Assembly: GCF_000283155.1 (NCBI RefSeq)
Contig: NW_004454178.1
Location: 25,273,189-25,337,188 of the forward strand
Origin: Ceratotherium simum simum
Lineage: Eukaryota; Chordata; Mammalia; Perissodactyla; Rhinocerotidae
Length of the DNA: 64,000 nucleotides
Direction of reading: 5' to 3'
The notes below the pieces were generated by a model. That model was not told the origin of the DNA. It did no database searches and saw only the letters and a list, made by a program, of their open reading frames with translations. Each line of letters begins with the position of its first letter. Position 1 is the first letter of the stretch. The translations under genes and the position numbers were made by a program. Below are positions 34,601-46,600 of this stretch, piece by piece.

Positions 34601-37600
34601 ACTGAAGTTCCTGATGCGTACAACATGGTGGTGAGTAGCCTCCGTTTGAGCCCATGCTTCCCCTTCCCGTGGCCAGTCGCCGTCACGGGGCCCAGCCCTG
34701 CCCCCGCATTGTGTGCACGTGTTACCCGCCCTGTCTTTGGCCTGAGCACAAAATGACTAGTATTTCTGTGGTTAATGTCACTCATCAGCAGTATTTAAAA
34801 GAGTTTCAGTAAAGAGGTTCATTTTTTCAACAAATATTTGTGAGTACCACGTGACAGGCGGTCTACACTGGGAGTACAGTTCTGCCAAGGGCGGAGTAAC
34901 TGTGACGAGGTGAGCACCTTTCTTGGGAGCTGCCCGTGTGTTTCATGTCAATCTTATTTGTTAAATTCTGGCACTGAAGAAGAAAGCATTTTATTTAAAG
35001 CTATAGTTTTGTTTATGGTATAACACCGAAATTCCAGAAGTGTATAAAATGTGTATTTTAGAATTTTAGAAAAGAAAATGACTTGTAATTTTAAACTGGA
35101 ACTAATTTATACCCACAGCTACATGTTAATCCCTCAGGGACCCTTCTAGGTAATAATTATACCAACTACTATGACATTCTGTCTTTGCTTTTGAGGAACT
35201 TACTGACCAGTTAGGAAGGTGAGAGAAAGTGTAGAAAGGGATCATAAAATGACAGCAGTGGTAAGTAGCAGACAATAGAGATATTGATCAATGATAGGAA
35301 ACTAATTTATGGGAATTCAAAGAAGGAAAAGAGAGGGTCCCTTTGGAAAGTGGTCAGGCCGGTTAAGCTTTGAAGGAGAAATAGAACTGGAATGGTCCTG
35401 ATTTGGCCTGGCCCACAACCAGGGAGGGTGTTCAGGATGACGTGGAAGTCTCTGGAACTGTGTCAACAAGTATGGAAATAAGAACTGGCCACCTGTGTGT
35501 GGTAGATTGACCAGGTCGACTCAAGTGGAGAGTCGGGGTCGGGGATACTGGGGGAGGAATGAGAAAACTCAGATTTCTGGGTTGTTGGGCGTTTTCACTC
35601 TGGCAGTGGAAACCATGGGAGATTGTGAACAACAACCCCCAGCCCTGCAGTGGGTGCTGGAGAGGGTGCGGTGTGCCCACTGAGACATGCAGTCCCTCCC
35701 AGTCCTGAATTCTCGGGGTGGGAACATGGACAGCTTTGCTTCCTTATTATATATATCTATATAGCTGTTTCCCCCAGGTGTCTCCGAACCTTCTCCAGGC
35801 CTATCAAATAGGAAAGAAAAATCCAATGGCAAAATGAAGTCTCTTGTTCACCTGAGGCAGTGAGTACTGGGGACACCGTGTGCCCCATCACTTTGCCTGC
35901 AGTAACTGCTCCCTACTGTCTGACAAGTGGAATTATCTGTCCCCATCACCAGGGTACTGTTCAGTGTAGGTTTGAAGCCAAACCTTATCTGTGGAAATTG
36001 ATCTTTACTGGGCTACTACATTAAAAGTTCTTTTTGAATGTACTTTATGAAGATGGGGAAGAGTTGGCAATCCAAGAAAAACAAAAAAGAAATTTAATTT
36101 TTAAGCAAAGACAGGAAAATATGCATGTCAGGTCTTTGTCTATCCATCCATCCAGCCACCTGCTGAGACTTCCCACATTTCCCTGATCACACACTGAGAA
36201 ACCTGGCTTGACAGAACAGTGTTCTCCCTCAGGTGAGAGGCAGCTTGAGAGGTTTGGTTTAAGGACAGATGCTTAGAATTCGGGGGCTATTTTGATGGTT
36301 TCTGGAAACAACCAGACATACAGTACTTAAAATTCCAGCCTGTAATTATCTGGGCATATGCCATCTCTATGCATTACTCATCAAAAGAGTGTGAAAATTA
36401 AAGGGTGGTGAGTTTGTGACACAGTCTTTTCGGAAAATCAGCGAGTTTTGGGGAAGGAGGATGGCTTGGGAGGAGTTCAGCATAAGCTGAGAAACTTCTT
36501 GAACAAGCCGTGAGGAGTCTGAGAACAACTGTTCCAGGGACATCAAGTATCGTTTAGTAGCAAATTGTCTTGTTCCCGGTACGGGAAGAGATGAAAACAT
36601 GAGAAAATACCAAGGAAGGAACAGATTTTTGTTTAGAGCTCCTCTGTGCAGGTGCTTCCACTTGCTTTATCTTATGTCATTGTCCAGTCATTCCGTGGGT
36701 GACGTTGGTACTCATTTCTTCACACATCAGTAAGTTAGGCTCCGGAAGGTAGTTAAGAACTTACTACTTAGCTTTGTCAGTCTAGATGGCTCAGTTGCTG
36801 AAGCTGATTCTTGTCCAGAGCTGCCCAGCTTCCCAGCGTGTGCCCTTCCTGCAGCACTTGGTGGCCACTTTGTAGTGAGACAGTGTTGGTCATACTGTCC
36901 CATCCCTGTGTAACTTCTTCAAGAAACAGAGAGGTGGGAAATGGAATAAACAGAGGATAGACAACCACTGAGCCTGAAAGACACATTTCCTGTATTAATT
37001 GGTGACTTACAATGACTTTACATTTTTATATTTTAGTTTCTGTCTCCTTTGGAAAATTTCTAAATGATGAGATGGTCTGATTTCATTAGGAATAAAACCC
37101 ACGTTGTCCAACTGGGAAGTACCGAGAGGCCAGACCCTACCCTGCTGTTGTTAGGACCCCTTCCACTCCCTGCTCTCTGGCCTCTCATTCAGGCTAAGGT
37201 GGTGCAGCTGGCTCACTGACAGGCCAGTGAGTGTCACGAGCTCATGGCAAGGAGTAGAGGGTGACACCGTCCCCAGGAAACCATGAGATGTGCTTAATCG
37301 ATGCAGAAGTAGTTGCCTTGACCTTTTTTACAGTTAATCTTTACATCATGTACCACATAACGATGTTTCGGTCAACTTCAGACCGCATATACGACGGTGG
37401 TCCCGTAAGATTAGTACCATGTAGCCTAGGTGTGTAGTAGACTATACTGTCTAGGTTTGTGTAAGTACACTCTATGATGTTCGCCAACAATGAAATCACC
37501 TAATGACGCATTTCTCAGAACATTATCCCCATCGTTAAGCGAAGTACGACTGTACTTACATAGTCCTCCTTAGCATCTCTTTCCACTAGACTGTCAGCTC

Positions 37601-40600
37601 CCTGAAGGAGGAGTCTGGGAGTGTCTTAATTACGTGGTATTCCCAGTGCTTGGCAAGGGCCTGCCCCTCCAGGTATGCACTATGCACTTGCCCAAAGGTT
37701 GGCATTCTCTCTGCCCCCTATAAACTATGAAATAGAAAATTAAATCAGCAACTGAAAACTGATAGGTTCGGGCATTTGGGGTAGAGGTCATGCAGCGGAT
37801 TTGTGTTTCATTTGGGTGAGGAGACACAGCCAGGTTTTAGAAGGTCAGCCTGAGAGGGCTTTGTGGAACTCTTTCAGGGTTCTCGTGCTTTTATACCATA
37901 ACTTTTATGATTGCTGTACTTCATAAGGACTTTTTTTTAAACCCCTAACACTTATAATTCCTGCAATTAGGTCTGTTATTAAGATTGTGACTCTGAAAAT
38001 CTTTTAATCAGTAAAGTAGATCATTGTTTTAGAATAAACTTTTAAAAGAAAGAAAACACCTATTTGCTATTCTTCCCCTGTACACACATTCCTACACCCC
38101 AGCAGCTAAAATTCAAAATTTCCTTTGGTTCTTTGTCCTTTTTTCCCTGAACTTTACCTCACAGCCACAAGCCTGCCTCGTAATCTCTCTCAATCCTAGA
38201 AATTGGCTGAAGTGATTTAGTGACATTTAACGGGCTCCTAAAATGTGCTGGGCTCTGTGTAGACACTGCAGGCTAGAGATGAGGAGTCAGGCAGCTGTGT
38301 CCCGGGAGACAGACACAGAAATAGTGATGAGCCAGGCTGGTGATGCGGGAGTGGTGATCCCCTCAGGATGATGGGGATGCCCAGAGGAGGAGTAGGGCCT
38401 TGGTGCACAGAGGGTGGCCTGGCTGTGGTGTCACACAGTCCCCGGGTCTCACGCTGCTCCGTGGCATGTCGATCGTGTGTTGGTTGGAGGAAACGGTGTG
38501 CTGAAGCAGGAGAAAGGAACTCGGCTTTTAACTCCTTGACTCCAGTTTCCTCCTGGAAGTGATGCGTGTCATGTTCGCTCACACATTATTGGTAACATAA
38601 CCAAATCAAGTAACGTGGCCACGACCAGCCGCAAAGAGGGTAAATAAGGGCTGTCCTGTCATGTTTCCAGAAGGAAGAGAGCCAGAGATACAACAGGTGA
38701 CACCTGATCTCCCACCGACCACTCTTCTTTTTATGTCATTTGTTATACTTTGCACGCAATTGAGAAAAAATAGCTATGCAAAAATAGAATATTAATCATC
38801 CATTATCTGTCCACCCAGAGAGGATCCCCGTTAACTTTCTGACGTATGTTACAGACAGTATATAATCATATGTACAAATGGGATCACGCTACATATAGCT
38901 TGGTAATTTGGGGGTAATTACATCATCATCAATAAGAGCACTTCAGTGTATGATGTGTCATTATTTTATTTTTTTTTTTTTAAAGATTTTATTTACTCAT
39001 TTTTTCCCCCCAAAGCCCCAGTAGATAGTTGCATGCCATAGGTTCACATCCTTCTAGTTGCTGTACGTGGGACTCGGCCTCGCGTTGGACGGAGAAGTGG
39101 TGCCTGGGGCATGCCCGGGATCCGAACCCGGGCCGCCAGCATCAGAGCGCGCGCACTTAACCGCCAAGCCACGGAGCCGGCCCTGATGTGTCATTATTTT
39201 AAACCAATCCTTTATCATTGGTCAACTGGTTGGCCAGTTTTTTGATAGTAAAGGGCAAAATAGTAAATATTTTTCTGCAAAGGACAAAATAGTAAATATT
39301 TTAGGCTTTGTGGACCATATATGGTCTCTGTGTCATATTCTTTTTTTAAAACAACCTTTTAAAAATGTAAAAAGTGTACTTAGATCACAGACCAGGCAAA
39401 AACAGGCCTGGCCTGCATTTGGTCCATGGCTACAGTTTGCTGACCCCTGGAATAAACAGTGCTGTGATGCATGTTCTAGACAACAGCTTGTATATGCCTG
39501 CCTCTGTCCTTTGGATAAATTCTTAGAAGTGAAAGTATGGGTGTTGAGTACCTGATGCTAATTTTAAGGGTCTTCATCAGTACTGTTAAATTATCCTTCA
39601 GAGGGCTGGCCCCGTGGCTTAGCAGTTAAGTATGCACGCTCTGCTACTGGCGGCCCGGGTTTGGATCCCGGGCGTGCACCAACGCACCGCTTTTCCAGCC
39701 GTGCTGAGGCCGCATCCCACATACAGCAACTAGAAGGATGTACAACTATGACATACAACTATCTACTGGGGCTTTGGGGAAAAAAAAAAAAAGAGGAGGA
39801 TTGGCAATAGATGTTAGCTCAGAGCCGGTCTTCCTCAGCAAAAAGAGGAGGATTAGCATGGATGTTAGCTCAGGGCTGATCTTCCTCACAAAAAATAAAT
39901 AAATAAATAAACTGTTTAAAAAAAAAATTATCCTTCAGGGAGGTTATGCATCCTCATCCTTGGTGTTTGAAAAATTCCCTTTTTCCTAAACCCTCACCAC
40001 CATGGGATATTTTCATTATTTTTTTCTTTTGCCGTTTTGGGAGGAAATAAATAGTATCTAATTGTCATTCGAATTTTCGTTTCTTAAATATGTAGAATGC
40101 TAAATACTTTTTCCTACTCATTAGCTATTTATGTTTTTAAATTATTGTGTGCTTAGTCCTTTTTTTCCATTGGAGTATTTGTTTTTCTTATTATAAGAGT
40201 TCTATTATAGAAATTATATGAAACTTTTTTCTTAGTTTTCTTAGCTGTGCTGTAAATATTTTCCTGTTTTCCATTTGTTTGTTTTTGTTGTTGTTCTATA
40301 AAAGTTTGCTTTTTGTTTCACCACTGTAGACAAATCTACTTTTCTTTCACAATTTTTCATGTTACAAAATGCTTAAAATGGGCCTTCAGACCCCAAGATA
40401 GCTCATCTACGTTTTCTTCTAGTACTCTTATAGTTCTGTATTGTTTATGTTTCAAGCATCTGGAATAAAGCTCTAAGTGGGGATCTGACTATATTTTTCC
40501 AGATGGTTAGGCAGTTGTCCACTGAAGAATCCCTCTTTCCCCATTGATTTGCAATGCAGTGTCTGTCGTATATTAAATTCTTAGCTGTGTGATGGGGTGG

Positions 40601-43600
40601 GTGGCAATGCCAGCCACTGAGGTAGGAGGTGGAGCAGGGTATTTTTTGTTAGAACAGTTCAGTTTGGAAAGTGTGTGTCAGAATCCCGGTCCACAATTCT
40701 GATGCAGAGGTTTGCTCTCATTTCTGTGGACGAAAGTTAAGAGGGCCATTGACAAGGTTGATGTCTGTGTCAACATCTAACTATGGCAGGTGTGAAGGGA
40801 CAAGGAGGAGAGGAGGACACAGTCAGACACTTGGAGATGTAGTGAACATTAGCGAGTGACCGTGTGCCGGGGTCTCCAGAGGGAGATTGAGCCTTTAAGT
40901 TCCTTTAGATGCTGAGTCAGTGATTTAGTCTACCACCTCTATTAACTACATTCAGTTACCTAGAGAGACTCTTCCAGCCCGGACAGTGCTGGCCTTCCCT
41001 CTCCAGCCCGAAGGCCTCACTGGAAGTGCAGGATGTACTAGTACTCCTTCTGTCAAATGCATTCCCATTTACTTGCAGAAAAGCAAATTAGAGCATGTTA
41101 AATTGATTTAAACTCACTCTAGACCTACATCCTGTAATCCTCAGACACCTACATTTGCATAGTTGGATTAATCATTTTGGGGAGTCTCTTGATGCTGTGG
41201 TGTTTTGAAATCAGGAGGAAATCTTAGGAGGATGCTGAAGAAGTATGTTTACTTTATACAAATAAAAAGATGATATTATTTGAGTACTAGAAAAAGTACA
41301 GGAGAACATTAGGTAGTGAAGTATTTTCTAGGTTGGTATCAAAGACAAAAGTTTGATTACAAAGATTAAAAAAATCCTTCTACACTTCAGCATAACATCA
41401 TAAATATAAATTAAAACTAAATGATAAACTGGGAAAATGTTGCCCCTCTGTGACAGAGGGTTGACACTTTAATATCTATGAGATGACATATCTGATGAGA
41501 TTCTGTGAGATGACACTTATGCTTGTCAAACAAAGGAGACCACACTATGGAACTAGGACTGGAGAAGGGGCCCTCCTTGGCTACAGAGCACTTGGCACTG
41601 TATCCGAAGCCAGCGCTCTGACCAGCAGTTCCTCTTCCTGGGCTTCATCTCGGGGAAATATTTCATACGGAAGTGAGCAAAGATAGGAGCATTGATTTAG
41701 CACGATTTGTAGTAGGAGTGGGGAGGAACCTAAATGTCCAGTAATGGGGAACTGGCTTGTTAAATGCTAGTGTTTGTACCATGGGATGCGAGAAAGCCCA
41801 AAACCATCTGAATTGGTGACAAAATAAATATGAGCAAATATATAGCACATTTCCCCCTGTCTATAAAGAAAAATGAATGTGTGTGCACACACATCTGTGT
41901 GTGGCCTAGAAAAGAGGCTCAAAAAATGTACATCAGGTGTTAATAGAGACTTTCTGGGTGGAGTTAATATATATATATTAATGTATAATATGTATAATAT
42001 ATATACAGATATCGCCTTATTCCCGTGTACTCATTTTCATCCTCCCTCCTTTAAATATAAAGTGGACTAAGACTTGCATCTAAAAAAGTATAGATGAAAA
42101 TAGCATCTTCAGAAACATCCACGAAGGGAACCGGCTACTACTGAAGAGCAGTTAACTTTGAGCCACAGTTCAGCAACTTAGCACAAAGGAGTCTGTGGGC
42201 TCCTGGCTGGAATCGGGGCCTGGAGGTGCAGAACTCCTCCCTGGAGTGTGTTGCGGGCTTCTCCTCCACAGCCCCGGCTCAGGGAGGGTCAGAGGTGGCA
42301 GAGGCCCAGCCACCAGCATCATCCGCTGTCAGACCCCGGGGCTTGTGGAGGGGCTTTGTTAGGGGGCAGGCAGGTGTTACAGTGAGATGAGCACTTGTCG
42401 ATGGGGTGTGAAAACACTCTTGTGTGGTGACGTGAGCCGGTGTCCAAGGTTGAACGCTGTTGGTGAGTCAAACTGGATGCTGAGCAAGCAGTGGAAAAAG
42501 GGACTAGGTGGTAAGTGTTTGACTGCAGTCGTGACTTGGAGAGCCTATGATCGCTTCATCTCTGTGTTGCAGCCTCCCAAGGTGAAATGCTTGACCAGGA
42601 TCTGGCACCCCAACATCACAGAGACAGGCGAAATATGTCTAAGGTGAGTTTCTCTTCCTTCCTGTCGTCTGTATTTGTGAGCACTGCTTGTGAGCGCTGG
42701 GCTTTCTAACATGTTATCTCTGTTGGTGGATATTTTGAGGCTGGGCCAAGTTTAGGGGGGTTTGGGAAACCGCCCTGGGGCTTTGGGCTACACTCGAGAA
42801 ACTGGAGTGGTCTGAGCTCTCCTGCCCAGCCTGGCCTTAGCCTCCAGACCTGGGTCCTCCTGCGCCCCCTGGTGGTCAAGGCCCCTGCTAGTCTTTGCAG
42901 CCTGCCTCCTGCCCAGAGTGCTCCCTCTGGGGGCCCTGACCCTTCTCTCCTCCTATTTTAGTGAGATCCTGCATTCCCTAAGAGGGAAAAATATGATTAA
43001 TGAAATCCAGAAAAAAAATGTGGATGACAGGCTTAAGGAGACCTGGGCACATGTATTTAAGATGTCCTCTCTTTACGAAGATGGTCTTGATGTGTGTGGG
43101 AGCACTTTTGAAGCAGGACAGCTTTCCCAGAGCTTCATGTCAGTTGTGGCCTGTGTGCCCACCCTTCCAAGGGCAGATGATCAGGGATCAGCGATTTCCT
43201 GCTTCTTCAGGTTGCTGGACACTAATGCAGAGAACCGGAGACGTGTGGGGTTGTTTGTTTTTTAAAGTTAATTAAGCCTTTGGACTTGTATTTTCCTGCA
43301 TCTGTCACTTTCTCTAGTAAGGCAGTGATGTTAATTGCAGGTGCCAGACCACCTGGGCTTGCATCCAGTCCCACCACTGTTCGCTGTGTGACTTTGGGAA
43401 GTTATTTAACCATCATATGCCTCACACTCAACCACAGTCTGGAAACTAGGCATTAAGTACTTCTTGAGCACAATTTTTTACTTTCTTTCTATGTCAATTG
43501 TCATGCTTGGCCACTCTATCTATTTTCTTTCACTCTCCTTCTCGATAAACACCAGTCACCTTTGAAGGGAGATGTATCAACTGTGACTGCTATTGGCTGC

Positions 43601-46600
43601 TGGGATGTCAGGATCTCCTCTTCAAAGTGCAGTTAGTACCCATTTTCCCATTTTATTTTTGTGTATGGTGCCCCCTTTTCTTTCATTTCAACCTCTTTAT
43701 TTATTTATTTATTTATTTTGGTGAGGAAGATTAGCTCTGAGCTAACATCCTTTGCCAGTCCTCCTCTTTTTGCTGAGGAAGATTGGCCCTGAGCTAACAT
43801 CTGTACCCGTCTTCCTCTATTTTATCTGTGGGATGCCACCACAGCATGGCTTGATGAACAGTGTGTAGGTCGGAGCGGTGTGTCGGTTGCAGGGATCCAA
43901 GCCTGCAAACCCTGGGCCGCTGAAGTGGAGTGCGCAAACTTAACCACTATGCCACCAGGCCATCCCCTCAGCCTCATTTTTTATAGACAGTTAAAAATAC
44001 ATTTTATGAGAGTATACCTTTTTTAAAGGCATCTTCCCTTTTAAGTATCTGTCTTTAAGTATTAAAACTTTAAAAGCATTCTTCAGTTTCAGGTTATAAA
44101 TGGTGTCTGGTCCAGCCTTCTTCCCCTAGGCTGTCACCTGAGCTCACTCGCCTGGGAGTCCACTACACACCAGTTCCCTGTCAAGTCCTCTTCCTCGGTC
44201 ACAATTAGGTCCAGGCCAGGAATTTCTCTTGCGTCTTTTGCTGTCTTGTGAGAAATCAGGTTATTAGCAAAGTATGAAAGGAATTTAGCAGATGGTAGCT
44301 TGCTACAAAAGCCAGAAACCTTAAAGGAAAGTCATTGATGATTTAGCCACATTAAAATAAAAAATACAGAAACACAAAATTGAAAGAGAAAAGATCATCT
44401 GGATTACATCCTTTGTATGTAAACAATCCTTACCAATCAATAGGATAAAGATGGACACATTGGCTGGAAAAATGAGCATCGGCTACAGATACATGATTCA
44501 TGGAAGGAGAAGTACAGGTGGGCGGTAAGTGTCTGAGGGATGCTCATGCTCAGTGGTAACCAGAGAAAGGAGCGCGGAAACGAGATGCTGCTCATCACTT
44601 CTCAGACTGGCAGATACAAAAGCAGACAGTCAGTGACGTGTGTGTGTGAGAACAGGCTCTCTCGCATCACTGGAGGTGCCTATATCTGTGCACTTTTCAT
44701 TGGCCCTTCAGCTGTAAGGTCTACATTTAACTGTATTTACCCTTCGACTTGTCAGCTGCACTTCTACTGATTTAATTGAGGGAAATAATGTTCCAGACTT
44801 ATGTACAAAGACCACCTCGTTGTTTGTGAAAATGAGACAGTGTCCAGCAGTGGCTAACGCACAGCTGACTCATGGCGTCTCGTTAATACAGGGAAAGACG
44901 AGCCTGGCCCAGCTGCTCCTGGTCCGCAGGGACCGCTGGGCAGCATCTACCTGGATTCCTCGCTCGGCAGTACTGACTGGCGCCTGGTGCTCTGTGGGGC
45001 CTTGTCTGGTACACAGGGGCTCTTACCTCTCTAGTGAGATTGGTCCCACTCCCACTCAGGGCCCTCACCCTGCTCTTGGCTCAGTCAGAGGTGCCAAGGC
45101 CAGGAGTCTGGTAGTTGCGCCTCAGACTTTTTCTCCTGGAGTCCAAGCTTGCAGTCTAGTCCCTGGGATATTCTCTGTCTCCTTGCCTAGTACCCTCTCT
45201 GATGACCACACGGCTCTGTCACCTGAGCTCCCACAGGACTGTCGTCTGCTGAGGCTGGGCTAGAGTCTCTGTGGTGACTCTGTGCTCCCCTCCATGGTGT
45301 CACCCTGCCCAGACCTGTGGCCACCAGACATGGGCACAGCCTGCCCAGTGGCACTTGCTCCCCTGTGACTTGCTGTTACCCTTGGTAGGCACACCTGGCC
45401 TCCAGGTACAAAGCCCTCCTGCTCTGGCCCTGCTGTTGACAGGAAAGCTCAGAGGATACTGACTGGTCAGCCAACTACGTGGCTGCCTGCCTGCGTGCCT
45501 TCCACCAGCTAATGTTCCTTGAGCCCAGACACAGTGGGGAGCAGTTTGCATTCTCTGCTTGATGGGGCCTGCAGCTGGTGGCCCCTGACAGACAGACATT
45601 CAACGAGTAAACAAACAAGTATATAGCTAAAGATACAATGAGATCTGTAAAAGAAAAGGATAAGCTAGATCAGAAGTAATCCTTTCCCCTGTCGTGGTAA
45701 AGAAGTCTTTCATTGGGTCATATAAACCACTAGGATTTGGCAGATAGTTCCTAAAAAGTTATTCAAAAGTTGTAGAGGTTTCATCTCAATCAGTGAGATG
45801 GGGGAAAGACGTCCACCCGGTAAGATGGGAGTAGGGTACATGATTTGAGTTTTCTTCTTTCTTGTTTTCTTTTTAAGGCTCAAAATAAGCTATAGTGGCC
45901 CTCTTCCAGTTGGTTTTATCTGTTCTAACTGAGCTTCTTGGACAGTTAAGATTATAGCCTTGATTTGAATTCCACATATTTCTATTTTCTCCTGATCTTA
46001 ATTGATTTATGTGAATTTGAACATGCTCTGATTCAAAAAATTTCTTCACAGTAACAATTATGACCTGGAAAGCCTGATATTGACGTGTTAGCTTACGAAC
46101 TGTTGTGTGCAGTTCAGAGCAACAGCACAATATAATTCAATAATGCCAAACTAATTTTATTACCAGAAGGAAACTTGGCAATAAACTGTAATGTTTCAAA
46201 GTATGGAATAATCATTTATATGAGAGTATGTAACATGCATTTACAGCTGATAGAACAGTAATGAAAGTAGCTCTCAGGTCCACCTTAAGAAATAGGACCT
46301 CATAGCGCCTCTGAGGCTCCTGGGCACCTCCCTTGAACATGGTCCTCCCACCCACAGGTGAGCGCCATCCAGAGCTTAGTGTTTGTCTACCTTCATCCTT
46401 AAGTTTTCCCTTTTGAGGTTTTTTTTTTTTTTTAAACAGCTATTAAAATTTCATGTGCTAGGGGCTCACATTGGTGTTAACCCACAACTCCAGGTGAGCT
46501 GCCCGGGTTTGGAGGATGCACCATTGACCAGGTGTGTGCCCCGGGGCATGTTGCTGCTCTGTGCCTTGGTTTCCTCCTCTCCTGGTTGTTGAGGCGTTAG

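Larger units (their letters stand above)
38800..40585 (-). mobile_element. Antisense L1ME-type LINE, split by three later insertions
   Basis: The L1 can be read across the insertions. It runs from CCATTATCTGTCCACCCAGA through AATAAACAGTGCTGTGATGC, TGGATAAATTCTTAGAAGTG and CCCTCACCACCATGGG to AGTGGGGATCTGACTATATT and TCCCCATTGATTTGCAATGC, all in L1ME 3'-to-5' order. It is interrupted by an ERE (38969-39183), a Charlie element (39245-39450) and another ERE (39602-39924). No ORF survives. Confidence 0.8.
34631..42572 (+). other. UBE2F: UBE2F intron 5 (7,942 bp)
   Basis: Contains an old repeat (about 35150-35440), a MIR piece (about 36650-36765), a palindromic DNA transposon (about 37345-37560), an L2 tail (about 37560-37660), the nested L1ME/ERE/hAT/ERE stack (about 38800-40585) and a sense L1ME 3' piece (about 41400-42020). 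Sequence at 42120-42570 is GC-richer with no identifiable feature before the exon 6 acceptor. Confidence 0.85.
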
